Part shown: piece by piece, positions 22,003-33,315 of the stretch
Numbering within the stretch: the first letter of the stretch is position 1
Layout: each line of letters begins with the position of its first letter
Origin: Cyanidiococcus yangmingshanensis
Lineage: Eukaryota > Rhodophyta > Bangiophyceae > Cyanidiales > Cyanidiaceae
Assembly: GCA_013995675.1 (NCBI GenBank)
Contig: VWRR01000012.1
Span: 248,001 to 312,000, forward strand
Direction: 5' to 3'
Length of the DNA stretch: 64,000 nt
The notes under the pieces: model-generated
What the model was told of the DNA's origin: nothing
Database searches by the model: none
What the model saw: only the letters and a program-made list of their open reading frames with translations
Translations under genes and position numbers: made by a program

Positions 22003-23377
22003 AACGAGAATAAACCGCCAACGAGAGGCATGACGCGATTCGCTTCCGTCACAACGCGGACTCGAGTGATCACACTAGCGAAAAAATGTTCCGATCATGC
22101 TACGTGCCGACGAGCGTGACGTTTGGACCAGAGAGTTCTTAAGACATGACGATGGCTCTCAGGAGGATATGCTCGCTCGATTGGGGTCGTCGAGGCTTTA
22201 CGGCCTTTGCTGGCAACCCACGTTTGGATCGTTGTCTCGGATACGCAGCGGTCGGTTTGCACGCTGTGTCATCCAGCGTGGCGGTGGACAAACAATTCAC
22301 AAGTATCGCGCTCGCACAGAGATGAATCTCGTCCAGGTGCGCTCCGCGGGAGTCAGGAAAGCCTCTGGGGTCAGAGTCCTGCACAACGACAGATCACGGG
22401 GAAGGATCGGCCAAGGTCGAGCGTCGCAGGCTCGTCAATGCTACGGATGGCCTGCCCTGCCAGATGGAATCGCTTTATCTCGATCGGGTTGGTGAAGCAA
22501 GTACCAAGGACGTTGGATGCCAGCGGTGTCAGGTCCGAAATGGGGGATCTGCGCCGCGCTCAGCGCTCGCCACAGGTCCCGCTGGCCTGCCACGCCAATG
22601 TTCAGGCACATTTCCGTCGAGAGAGGATCCCCAAACGTATGACTGAGTTGGGTCAAGGAAGCGGTTTTGCGTCATCTTTCCGATCATCTGGTTGAGTAAC
22701 GAGCAGGACCTGGAACGCCAGCCGCACGAAATGAGGCTGATGTTTGTTCGCCAGAAGCACACTATTCAGAAAAGAGACCTCGATTCCTGATTCGTTTACG
22801 ATATGACCTGATCATCTCGTGCTCGCTCGCTCGCTCGCTCAAACCGATCCTTCGAACACCATCAGCGGTCGGGACGCTCTGCAGTCTAGACGTCACCGCG
22901 TTTACCATTCCCCTTTAAGAGTGCTTTCGGAACAGAATTTCGAAGAGCATAACAATGGCTCGTTGTTGAACGAAACGAAACGATCTTCACGCAAGCAGCG
23001 AATGCCGCTGCGATTCGCTAAAGATAACCAAACAAACGGCAAGTAGACGACTCCAGCACGCCGCGCCCCAGATGCCGAATCATCACTTCGAGGCTGCAGA
23101 CTCTAAACGCATGATCGTCGGAAAGAATCCGATGTCATAGAAACCCGAACGCGGTCGCTCCCGGGCGCCGTTCCAGAATCTTCTATCAACTTGGGCCCTG
23201 CATATTCAGTCCAGTACTCTACTGGCGCACCTTCATCCAGGATGATGCGGGGGTGGCCTCAACCAAAGCACAGTTTGCTGGTACGATCGGAGAGACAAAC
23301 AGAGCGCACCCCCTTCGGCGTCGTTCTTGCGGGCTTTTGCCTTGGCTGCCTAACTAGACAAGTGTCACCACATGATT
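22003..23377. other. Intergenic, no supported gene; CTCG tandem
   Basis: A CTCG tetranucleotide run lies near 22819-22840. Small open frames on both strands (22097-22495, 22207-22695) carry no recognisable motif. Confidence 0.4.
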
Positions 23378-23958
23378 TCAGTCGGTCTGCATCAGTGCGT
23401 CGCGAGGCACAGGCAAGACCGCATAGCGCCGCTTGGGAAAGTTCTGTTCGCGCTTCTGCTGGCGGAGCGTTTTCCGAGCCGCGTCCGTTTTAGAAAGACG
23501 CCGCCGCATCGCCCTCGTCAGCTTGGGACGCAAATCCAGAGGCTTGAACTTCTTATCCTGATACTCCTCCCGCAATGCCTTCCTTTTGGCCTGCGACATG
23601 ACCGTCAACACTCGTGCAATCGACTTGCGTACCTCCTTGCTACTTGCGGTTAGTTTCGCGTTCTTCTACTATTATCTTCTCAGAAAGAGCAACCATCATC
23701 GAGCTGCGGCACAATCATTTCGCCGCGCTCTCAAATGTCCCTATCATTGCTCACGTGATCATCATTATCATCATCACCGTCGTTCTTGTCACGAAACGCA
23801 GGCCTTTGCTAGTCCACTTACATTTTGCCGAGTTTTCCGGCGCCGCCGCCACTCACCTGCTGCACACGTAACTGCTGCAGCTCAGTCTTCAACGCTTGTA
23901 ACTGCTGCTCTAGTTCCTGCCTTGACTTGCCCCGTAGCTCATAGGCCTTGATCGTCAT
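23378..23958 (-). CDS. RPL35: Ribosomal protein uL29 (RPL35), two exons
   Basis: Exon 1 (23822-23958) reads [20 protein letters not shown] and on through [17 protein letters not shown]. Exon 2 (23378-23639) continues [16 protein letters not shown], then [22 protein letters not shown]. Together they give 132 residues aligned end to end with eukaryotic RPL35, including the [17 protein letters not shown] block. Exon 2 alone would lack the first third of the protein. The splice joins within an Ile codon (AT|C), where other eukaryotes also have Ile. The protein sits near the polypeptide exit of the 60S subunit and is the SRP contact. The gene is head to head with C1D. Its C-terminus is about 9 residues longer than in humans. 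Confidence 0.93.
23640..23821 (-). other. Spliceosomal intron of uL29 (182 bp)
   Basis: On the minus strand the intron starts GTAAGT and ends GCAAGTAG, with CTAAC 14 bases before its 3' end as a likely branch site. Removing it restores a full-length uL29 in frame. A second GTGAGT lies inside exon 1 and could act as a cryptic donor. Confidence 0.9.
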
Positions 23959-24207
23959 GTTTTACGGGACGAGAACAAACAATATACGATTTGCTCAACC
24001 AACCTAAATAACCAACCTTTTTAGTAAGCTAAGCGCAACAGATGAAGGCCCTGGAGGCGCCGCTGGCCGACGGCGATCCGACGTCACATGTGACAGGCGG
24101 ACGGGCCGCTGCCTCTACCCGTCAAAGGGGGATCCTGCCCCTACTTCATCCGCGCTGTATCTTTTGTTTCATACGGAGAGGTCTCGGAGAGAAACATCGT
24201 ATTCGGT
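23959..24207. promoter_or_regulatory. Divergent promoter region uL29 / C1D
   Basis: The 249 bp between opposed ATGs contain several AACCAACC-like motifs near 23996-24020. The genes are a ribosomal protein and an rRNA-processing cofactor, which suits co-expression. Confidence 0.45.
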
Positions 24208-24585
24208 ATGGAATCAACCGAGTTTGGTGTCCCGGAAGTTGATCGGTTTCTGGAACAAGCTGAGTTTCGGTTAGAAAGACTGAAGCGCACGTTGGTGAAG
24301 CTGGCGGAAAAGCAACGAAAACTGCAGCGAAAAGGAAAACGTCACTCGGACAAGTTGTTACAGGAAGTAACTGCGAACAGTTTGGCATCTGCGTATGCGC
24401 TTCAGTCTATGTTTTCGTTATTGTTGTGTTTGGAGGGAGAGGACCCCGGTCATCACGTCGTGAAGCGGTCGATGGAGCGGTGTTGTCACTGGGCGAGCGT
24501 ATTCGCCTTGGAGGTCGACCAGGCGGTGAGCCCAGCACCCGTGTCAGACGCTGCCGAAGAGCGAAGCCAAGTTACGTCCAGCTGA
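24208..24585 (+). CDS. C1D: C1D/Rrp47-like exosome cofactor (Sas10/C1D family)
   Basis: The protein has 125 residues, mostly helical. The core ANSLASAYALQSMFSLLLCLEGEDPGHHVVKRSMERC matches the C1D/LRP1 pattern (L.SAYTLNSMFW.YL...G..P..HPVK.ELER). A charged coiled helix rich in Lys and Leu precedes it. C1D/Rrp47 binds the PMC2NT domain of Rrp6 and helps the nuclear exosome trim 5.8S rRNA and snoRNA precursors. Utp3/Sas10 and neuroguidin share the domain but are much longer, so C1D is the best match. It is divergent from uL29. The C-terminal tail is short and lacks the strong Lys-rich end of yeast Rrp47. Confidence 0.8.
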   Translation: MESTEFGVPEVDRFLEQAEFRLERLKRTLVKLAEKQRKLQRKGKRHSDKLLQEVTANSLASAYALQSMFSLLLCLEGEDPGHHVVKRSMERCCHWASVFALEVDQAVSPAPVSDAAEERSQVTSS

Positions 24586-25182
24586 TAGGCGACCTCTACT
24601 CCAGCTTGAGACTCCTGACGTTAAGGGAAATACGTCTCAGCTCCTGGTTGCCAATACCAGCACTGTACGTCTCTGGGCACTATTTAGGAACTTGCTCGCG
24701 AGGAGACAGTGTGCTCTCGAAGGCGTTGCGGACGCCGCTTTTTGAGAAGCCAGCGCCGCGCCCCCGTCAGAAACAATGCGTTTTCGCTCGAGAGAAATAG
24801 ATCGTTTCGCGGTACTGAATATACCGATTTCCGAGTCAATCGAGAGAAGCGTGCTTGTGTCCTAAAGTCGACGACGCTCTCAGCATCTGCCGCTTATGAC
24901 TCGGGTGCGATACGACCGAAGCCCGAAGGACCGCGCCATGGAACAAGCAACCAGTTGATGGATCACCAGAAAATGGAAAATTCGAGCGCGCGATGGGCAC
25001 CCTCGATCCGCCCAAGAATAGTATCATTGGTTATTTACCGAACAAGTGGTCATGTGAACGCAAACGCACGACGTTCAATGATGTGGAACTCATCGCATCA
25101 TGTTCATATGGGCGACCAAACAAACAACAAATGCAATGCTTACAAGTGAGATGTGGGACAGGTCAAGGCAGGGCGCGCTTCT
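24586..25182. other. Intergenic, no supported gene
   Basis: The space lies between the convergent C1D and BRO1 genes. Small plus-strand frames overlap each other and show no motif. Confidence 0.4.
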
Positions 25183-27665
25183 TCATGGCGGATCGAGCGC
25201 GACTTCGAGGCGGCGGGCCTCGCAGAATCCATTCACGTCAGCGACCAGAGACTCTGTTCTCTCCAGGAGGCGTGAACAACGCCCACGTAGGCTATTCGTT
25301 TCCTGAACGAGTGCCTGCATATCCTCGATCGCTCGATGGACCCGGCCTGCCTTGTCCGCTGCATGCGCCAGCTCACGATCCTGTTCTGCATGTAGACGTT
25401 GCAGATCCTCGACTGCTTGATGCAGTTCGGCACGCGCACTTGCTGCAACGCTTCCGAGGAGGTCCTCAGCGCGACGAACAAGACTCGCATAGCGATGCTC
25501 GATGACCTTTTGGAGGATCTGCTTTGGATGGGCTTGAACTTGGTCGAGCGGCAAGCGATCCTCTACCAGAGTACGACCAAATTCATCGGATGCATATTGC
25601 TGTTCAAGTTCACGGGCTAGCGCTTCCCTTCGTTTTTCCAGATCCAACAATTTGGTTGCTGCGTACAAGAGCTGTGCCGCAACTGGATGGTCTCGACAGA
25701 TCATTTGACCAGGATGATTGTCTGAGTCGCCACCAGGCTGTTCTCGGAGAACATCCACCCGATCTTGAGGCTGCGTGTCCAACATCGCCGTCGCTTCCCG
25801 GATACTCGTCGCGCGACATTGCTGGATTCGCGCCTCAAGGCCACGTGCCGCTGCTCGGCACGCCTTGAGTTCCGTTTTGATGTACTGTAACGCTGCGTTG
25901 TAGGGTTGTTGGGCGTCAGCAGATTCGGGGCGGTAGGCGTGCCTGGCCACACGGATACGCCAGCTGGCGTCTTCGGCAGCCTCCGCATCGAGGCGGCTCT
26001 CTGCTCGATCTAGCTTATCTGCAATTTGCCGGATCAGCTCTTCGGAGACTGGATCGATCTCCCTGTCGGTCGCAAGCTCCGCGAGTAGTCTGCGGAATTT
26101 GGCGATGAGGCCGGCATTCAGTTTCTCGGGCGTCTCGGAATCGCGCACGTCTGCGGGTTTCGTTGGGATGCTCGCCAGGATCGAATTCAGATTCGTCTCC
26201 TTACGCAACGCCGCCGAAAGCTGATTCGCTTCGCGCAGTCGAGCGACTTCGCGCTCAACGAGCGCTTTGGCCTCGTGCATGTAGCGATCCGCAACGGAGG
26301 CGAGCTCATGTGGCACGATCGTTGCGAACGTATGCAACGGAGAATCTGCTGGCAGGAACTGGTCCGGTCGTAGGGCGGCCTCCCACTCTTTCTCAGAGCC
26401 GTCTCCCAGTGCAGTCGCGAACTCTTTGGGGTCCGGCGCCGACGCCAAAATGCTGAAAGGCAACGCTTGGGGCGCCGACCTTCGTTGGGCACCATTATGA
26501 TGCGATTGTCGAAACTCCACCTGAAACACGACCGCGTTCTCGCGTTCACAACGCTCTCTCGCCGAACGGCATCGGTTACTGATCGCTTCCAAACGTCGAC
26601 ATAGAAGAGGATCACGAAGAGCTGCCTCGTTCTTCAACAGGTTCTCGGCCACAAACGCGGCATCATCATAGCGTCGCACTCTCTCCACCAGGTCAGTCTC
26701 CGGTAGACCCATGAGTTCTGTCACGTTTCCTGTCCCGTTGGCGTCAAGTTCCATGGCCTGCGTACTGCATTGCCTGCGCCCGTGCATAATCTCTGAGCAA
26801 TTCCAATTCTACCACCAATCCGGGTGGGAGATAACGGGCCGGTGCACTCGCAAGCGCTCTCGCGAAAAGCTCCGCGGCGCCGGCAGCGACGCGACTCGTT
26901 GCTGACGCCGACATGCTCCCCATGGTCGCCAAATCTATGGCACAGAGCTGCGCATTACCCAGCATAGCGAGCTCCAGCGACTTGAGAGACGCATGCTGCA
27001 GATCCGGAGTGAGCTCCATCCCCAAAATTTCCAAATTTACAAACTGAAGCAATGCATAACATCCTGCCGCTCGTTGAAAATCCTGAATAGCTTCACGAAG
27101 CGCGCTCTCCGTGACCGGCTCAGGCAGCGCCCGGTCATGTGCGCGCGCGCCATAACAAGCCGCCAAGTTAAACAACAAACCCGCCTTTTCCAGACGGGTG
27201 CTCACGCTGGAGCAACGTTTTTTCGGTTGAAAGGCGTCAGACCAAGCGAATAGAAGGGACAAGGCTGGCGCGTTCAGAGTGACCGAAAGCGTCTGACACG
27301 GCGCTTGGGCGTTGCTGGCCACCCGAGCGTCTCGAGCGGGGGCTCCGCGGCTCCGCCGAAGAACCCGGCGGCAATCGACCGAAAACGAACCGAGTCTCCA
27401 GAAACCGCAGACCTCGATAGTACTCTCGAAGCGTTTCAACAGCGTCCTCTGATCGTTCCGCATCCGGAACTGAACTGATAACGGCGACTCGCTGGCGCAG
27501 CGTGTTCAGGTACCGACACGCTCGATCGTAACGCTCCGTTACCTGTTCGCGACGCGCCAGGGTAACCGCCCCGTTGAGTTCAATCAAAGCCCTTAAAATC
27601 GACGATGCAAGAACTGGAATGTTCTCTGTTGACTTTTTCGGCGCTTCTGACTGTTCGCATGACAT
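25183..27665 (-). CDS. BRO1-domain ALIX/Bro1-like ESCRT protein; two frame changes
   Basis: Three overlapping minus-strand frames (27237-27665, 26744-27463, 25183-26787) together give one protein of about 826 residues, the size of yeast Bro1 or human ALIX. Frame 1 holds the BRO1 start with ETLREYYRGLRFLETRFVF. Frame 2 continues with LLFAWSDAFQ, KAGLLFNLAACYGA and QRAAGCYALLQ. Frame 3 holds RRYDDAAFVAENLLKNEAALRD and a long helical, coiled-coil V-like domain. Each change needs one base fewer: one within 27237-27430 (Ser/Arg-rich linker), one within 26744-26790. BRO1 proteins bind ESCRT-III Snf7/CHMP4 on endosomes and in membrane scission. I see no Pro-rich tail. Two separate truncated genes are a less likely reading. 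Confidence 0.78.
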
Positions 27666-28934
27666 AGCCAATCGAATCGCGTCGATGGTCAGGTTTCTTC
27701 AACAGTTCCGACAACTCGTGCGCCTACGATGCCGCCAGATCCGTGCCCTGTGTACCCGTCTGGCTGGCGCGAGGCATGCGTTGCGCCGCCGCTGCTGTCT
27801 CGCACGTGGCCAGCTGGCGGTCGATGACGTCGCCGGCCAGCACAAGCCGTGACAGCGCCAAGGCATGCGATCCGAATCAACGTTTGGCAACGCGCGAGCA
27901 TCCATCGAAACGGCGATCGGATTGGCATCACGCATGTTCGCTGACGATGGCCGAGCGCGGAAGCCTTCGCATGCGTGCGAGCGCGGGATACGGGTGTGCG
28001 ACACCTGTATCCATCGATGTGAACGTGCGTGACGTGTCCGTGAACGTAGCCGCGAACTCGGAATGCATGGCCGCTGTGTCTCGCTGGCTCGAGATTTTTC
28101 GACGATGGGACCAGCATGTTCGGCGATGGTGGTAGGATCGGCACTCGCATGGGTCTGAACCCAAGTGGGTCGCTGGGTCTCCAAGTTTGGCGTGTCACAA
28201 GGCCATTCATATTGCGTGATTCGATGGAGTGACCCGAAAAAGTTTCCCAACGAGTAGCGCCGAAGGAGTTTGGGCGTTGCATTCATCGTTGATGGTCCCG
28301 GCACGTGCTAGAGTGGTCATTTTTGGCCCGATAACATTTTTATGGAACTGTTGCAGGACGGTTTTCTGATACTTAGGATCATAAAATGCTCAATTTGGGG
28401 TGCATGCAGCGGTTTCGGTGCTGTGTCTGCTCGATCGTGTAAGTGCTTTCAGAGGTCGCGCACGACACTCATGTATTCTAGCGCTTGAGGACAGGTCCGC
28501 CGCCAGCGTGAGTGCATAGAAAGTGATAGAGGATTTTCACGGAGACAAGTCTGGAAAAGGATTCATGATCCATCGGTGCCTCTGTCCATGACGACCTGAA
28601 CCATGGTTGCGAACGCGTTCCTGAGATAATCGTTGGAACGTTCCCCGTTTTCAGTCACGTCACAACTTTCGTCGGAGCCGGTCGTGTCTGGTGGCAGTGC
28701 TCAAAAGCCATTCAGGACCCGAAAAGATCTTGTATTCGTTCGAAGGCCATCGTTACTGTGCTCGATCGGACTCCATTCTCTTGGCATTATCGTTGTCATT
28801 CGCTGGCGTTGTGTGCGTTCCTCTGTCCAGCAGTACCGGCAGCCGCTCGATGCGCTTCCCAAAAGACCAAGGAAAATCTCGTTCAAGTCGAGGATTACTG
28901 GCTCGCTGTCCATGCTGCAAACGCACCAGGCTCG
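27666..28934. other. Intergenic between divergent genes, no supported gene
   Basis: Frames of 130-200 codons overlap on both strands at 27689-28304. They are rich in Arg, Ser and Pro and have no known motif, which suggests chance opening in a G+C-rich tract. Confidence 0.35.
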
Positions 28935-30120
28935 ATGGAAGATCCGTGGCCCAGAACATACCCGCTTCCCGGAACTAGTACGAATCTAATAATTGTCGCT
29001 CGTGCCGGGCCTCGTTCAAAGCTCCTTCAGCAAATGTCGGCTGCGGGGTCGCAGCACCGCTATGTGCCGTATGACGGCAGCGAGGAGAACCAACGCGGCC
29101 TGCTCGTCATAGGAGGCAGTGGAGAGCTTGGTTGGGCTCTGGTGCAAGCTGCAGCCCGGGCTGCAAAGACGCCAACCCTCTCGGGGCTCAGAGCGGTCTG
29201 GGCAACGTTCCGCACCAGGCGTCCGGTCGCGGACGCTGCAACTGCTGCTCTGCTCAGCGAGGTAAAGTGGTTTTACCTGGATACGGCAAACAGCGAAGCC
29301 GTTTCAGCGCTAGTTTTGCGAGCCAGCTCCACAATTGGTCCGGCACTCACCGTGGTGTTCTGTGCAGTCCCGCAGCACGGAGGTGCCGCCGGGCACGGCG
29401 GAGAGGAGATACGTTCAGGTATCGTGGACCATGTCTTGGCTGCAGCAAAAGCAAGCACGCAAGTGTATGTTTGCCGGAGGGGATGCCCATCTCAAGTGCC
29501 GCTTTGTAGCGATATCAACGGATCAAGTTTTTGACGGAGTGCCTCCTCATGCGCCGTATCTAACAAAGGACCCCAGGCGACCACTGAACCCATACGGTCG
29601 CTACAAAGTCGAAATGGAGAATGAGTTGTGCTCGCTGGTTCACCCTGATCTCGTGATCGCCCGCACATCGCTCATTCTGACGCTAGGACGTACACCGAGT
29701 CAGGATGGCAAGGCGATCGCTTTCCTGCGTAACGCGCTCTCCAGTGATCGCGATAGTCCAGTTGTGCTTTTTGTAGACGAGATTCGTAACATGTCCTGGT
29801 CTGAGGACCTCGCCCAAGCGCTCCTGGAGATCGCAACTTGCATTCAATGCGATTCCGACGATGAACGAGGCTGTGCACCAACCATCATTCATCTGGCGTG
29901 TTCCGAGACCACAAACCGTTTCGAACTTGTCCAATGCCTGCTGGCCAAACAATGGGTGGAATATCACCCATTCGCCACTGCGCGAATCGTCGCTGGTCTA
30001 TCGGCAGAGAGCGGTCTCCATCGGCCGTTGGATCTGACCATGAACGTCGAATCCATGGTCGAGACTGGCCTTGTCACACGAACCCATTTACGCAGTATTC
30101 ATGAGTACCTCTCGTCGTAG
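28935..30120 (+). CDS. RmlD/MAT2B-like NAD(P)-dependent reductase; one frame change
   Basis: The product has about 394 residues in two plus-strand frames. Frame 1 carries the Rossmann start LLVIGGSGELGWALVQAAA. Frame 2 (to 30120) carries FVAISTDQVFDGVPPHAP and PLNPYGRYKVEMEN, which supply the STDxVFDG motif and the YxxxK pair of the dTDP-4-dehydrorhamnose reductase/MAT2B family, then ARTSLILT. One base too many separates the halves, most simply a G of the run at 29479-29482. Possible roles are nucleotide-sugar reduction or regulation of methionine adenosyltransferase; sequence does not decide. The first ATG with a downstream Rossmann fold is at 28935, though the frame is open from 28758. Confidence 0.75.
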
Positions 30121-30286
30121 AAGCGTGTGAGACTGAAACGAGCCGCGCAATCGAGCGACAGCGCACATGGCTCTACCCATTCGAGGGCGTTCAACTGTGC
30201 TCTCTACTACTGAATTCTATCTATCTGCTTCCTGCAGCACCGGCGAGCGACCGCCTTCGCGCAACTAGGTTTTGCGGTTACACAAC

Positions 30287-30688
30287 TTAAAAATCGAGCA
30301 ACAGCTGAGGCATGATACGCAACACGTGTTCCGGCTGAACCCTAATAGCTGCAGCAGGCAGTGTCCTCGCCAGAGGGTCACGCACTGTGCCGTCTTCATC
30401 ACCAGTGGTAAGGTCCACCTGGTCCAGCCTCGATCCTTGTAAGGAGCACTTCACTTGTGCGTCTATCTCTGCCTCCAGTACGGAGCGCTCCAAACACTCT
30501 AGCGTAAACAGCGTCAAATACCTCGTTGAGGCACGAACGGCAGCCAGTGTCAGTTTTGGCACCTTTTCTCGCGTCATCTGTTCCCTGACCCCGTCACTGT
30601 CGCCTTCCTCCAGGCGGAGAAGCGCACGACGTAGTAGCGCATCTACCTGATCATTATTCACGGCAGTCTGATCCAAAGCGGAACCCAT
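30287..30688 (-). CDS. CENPX: CENP-X / MHF2 histone-fold protein
   Basis: The protein has 133 residues. The C-terminus IRVQPEHVLRIMPQLLLDF matches the conserved end of CENP-X/MHF2 (LEKVLPQLLLDF in human). The helical core LTLAAVRASTRYLTLFTLECLERSVLEAE corresponds to the histone-fold helix that pairs with CENP-S. An insertion of about 25 residues (around CSLQGSRLDQVDLTTGDEDG) lies before the last helix, making the protein longer than the human one of about 80 residues. CENP-X/MHF2 with CENP-S/MHF1 forms a DNA-binding tetramer that serves both the inner kinetochore and FANCM-type remodelling of stalled forks. The gene is head to head with SLX1. Confidence 0.85.
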   Translation of the reverse strand: MGSALDQTAVNNDQVDALLRRALLRLEEGDSDGVREQMTREKVPKLTLAAVRASTRYLTLFTLECLERSVLEAEIDAQVKCSLQGSRLDQVDLTTGDEDGTVRDPLARTLPAAAIRVQPEHVLRIMPQLLLDF

Positions 30689-31034
30689 CGTTCACACCGT
30701 CTGGTCTTACGGAAGCGGGTGGGTTCTTGGTTACAGGCACGATCGGTATAGCCTCTCGTTGGTCGCGCCATCGATCGGCGCGACGCCGGAACCGTTGCGC
30801 ATTTTCGTCCGATGACTTGTCGTACGGCTCGACTCGTTCGGAGCGGGGTAGCTAGCCTAGCCAGCCAAACAACCAACGAAATAGGTGAACGATTGGCTCG
30901 AGGGAGCAAGTAACGGTAAATTGGTCTTGTGAGATAGAGCCGTTTACTGAAAAATCCTTTTCTGGTACTGACTGAGAGGGTTTCATGAAGCATGAAAAGT
31001 CTTTTTTTTGGAAAGTCTGTTGAAGGACTGAACG
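30689..31034. promoter_or_regulatory. Divergent promoter region CENP-X / SLX1
   Basis: The 346 bp between opposed ATGs contain an eight-base T run at about 31003-31010 just upstream of SLX1. Two DNA-repair genes share this space. Confidence 0.45.
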
Positions 31035-31956
31035 ATGAGTACTGGCGAGCGAGGTCTTCTGGATATTGTTCACGGTGCGATGCGAGATGATGATGCGCTC
31101 AGCACCAGCACCCTCTCTGAAGATGATGTGCTTGAACTTGAACCAGTTGGTGAATCGGGCGGTCTGGCTCGATACTGTTGTTATCTCTTGGTTTCCGAGT
31201 CAGGGGGAGCGCTGCGCGCGTAACCGAACCTATGTGGGCTTTACAACCAACCCGTGGCGTCGATTGCGTCAACATAACGGTGAGCTCAAAGGTGCTGGTG
31301 CGCATCGGACGCGGGCATTCAGACCATGGCGAATGATCTTATATGTGGAGGGGTTTCACAGCAACATACAGGCACTGCAGTTTGAGTGGCAATGGCAGCA
31401 TCCACGGAAGAGTCGAGCGCTGCGCCGTGCCGCGACTGAGCACGCGCATGGTGGGCCCCTGCTCCAGGCGTACGGCGTTGCTGGACGCCTGGATGTGCTG
31501 GCCCGGTTGTTGAGTATTCGCCCCTGGAGTTGCCTTGCTCTGCAGGTGGTTTTGCCGAATCACGGCAGCACTGATCAAGGTCCAAAGCCGAAGATTATCA
31601 GCGAACGTTGGCTCGAGTCTCTTCCGTCACGAATTCGAATTCTGCGTGGTTTCTCTTTTGCAGAGGCACTGGCCAAGCCACCGGAAGGGATCGGCGCTTT
31701 CGGATCACGTCATTCTCGGTCCAATGTTTGTCATCTATGCGTGAAGAATGAGCAAGTGGGAGAAACAGGCATGAGGTCAGGCTTCCGACGCGCTATGGGA
31801 TCTTGTCCAACATGCGCTGTGCCTTTCCATATCCAATGCTTGGCACGACATTGTGGATCACTGTGCTTGCTCCCAGAGTCGGTCCATTGTCTGCGATGTC
31901 GGCAGGAGATATCATGGGCTGATGTCCTCCGCTCCGTGGACCGATCGACGTTGTGA
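31035..31956 (+). CDS. SLX1: SLX1 structure-specific endonuclease (GIY-YIG + RING); one frame change
   Basis: The protein has about 306 residues. Frame 1 encodes an acidic N-terminus and the first GIY-YIG strand, CCYLLVSE. Frame 2 carries [45 protein letters not shown] (with the catalytic-type Glu), and a C-terminal Cys/His zinc domain ([31 protein letters not shown]) typical of Slx1. The two frames join if the G run at 31203-31207 is one base shorter, giving [20 protein letters not shown]1 with SLX4 cleaves Holliday junctions and flaps during DNA repair in the nucleus. The divergent neighbour is CENP-X/MHF2. Apart from the surplus base the gene looks intact. Confidence 0.9.
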
Positions 31957-33315
31957 TCCCCTAAAGTTCCGTTGTCGAGTGACGCTGATCACCTTACTGA
32001 CCGAGATGCAGAATTTTAGGTGATTGCATCTGACACGATCATGCAGCAGATACCGCAATTGCTTTGATGCAATGAATACAGGTATCGGCTGGATCCCCGC
32101 AACCAGCACCGTGGATGGATACCGCTCCGAGTTGACAAGGCAGCCCAGAGCGACGCAATTTCGAAGAAGCCTCAAACGTTGCTAAACCAAGTCGATTTAT
32201 AACCGATGAAGCAGACGCTGCGACATGACGTATCCCGACGTCTGCGCGCTTCTCCGACGAAGTTGCGTTGTAATGGTTGCAGCGGCCGCTCCTCGAGGCA
32301 GGTTTGCGGCTGGTCTTATAGATTATTTTGTTGTGTGCACTCATTTATGAACTCGCCAGAGAATCTTCGCAGAGGAGGGTTTGTTTGCGTGCCAGATACA
32401 CCATCTTGGATCAAAGATTGACTTTGGGGAAACCGCCCCCTGTTATATTTAGGAGGAACGCTCACTCTCCAAAAGATATCGGGGGAACACCCCGCTCGTC
32501 ACGATGAGATGCATCACATGTTTGGTTGGTGCAGACCCAGCGCCAGTGCGCTACGCGATCCTCGAGCTCCATGTCCGCGTAAACTGAACACATCGCAAAT
32601 AGGCTCGATGCAGTGACGGTCTCTACGGACCCGATGCTCCATAACCGGAGTCCGATGACAGATGTGACACCAAAACGTGGCCTGCTCGGTTGGTACCAAC
32701 GCAGCGCTTGATGAGAATCGTTACGTCTGGTGACTCCGAGGGCCGTGACACCCTGTGTCGGCGACCAAAACCTCCATGAAACGCTTCACCATGGATTCGG
32801 GGTTGACCATGATGCTCACCGCGTTGCCATCGAGAGAACGCTCATACGATCTTGGATTATGGCGCTTACGCAAGCCTTCTTCATGACAACGATGTGTTCG
32901 TGCCTCGAGGTAGCTCTCTCGGCAGCAAGCCTTGTCGTAGCTCCGAAGCCTAGTACCTCCCTGCAGTGCCCTACTCTTCGCCTAAGATATTCAGTGAATA
33001 TTTGCGCCGCTGATGGTATACGCATCGATTCTAATCTGAGAGAGTCCAAGAAGCTCGAGTTATGTTGCATCACAGGAAAGAAAGAGAAGTATATTGGCGT
33101 TTGTGCCTGCAACTGCGGACCCATCAACGGACAGGCATCCTTCGCCAGCAAACCCAGTGACGATGAGGGGCGGCACCGACGCCTCGGACGCGATCAAACG
33201 CGGTTATTTGGATCGAGTCACGTTCGTTCAACAAAACGACTTTAACGAACCACAGTTTCGATTTGGAAGCCACGAGTTCTCTCACGTGAGGGAAGCTTAC
33301 CGTTTGTGAGCGTTG
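31957..33315. other. Intergenic, no supported gene
   Basis: Open frames on both strands (32730-33245 plus, 32816-33151 minus) show no domain. The last part probably carries the promoter of the next gene. Confidence 0.35.
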
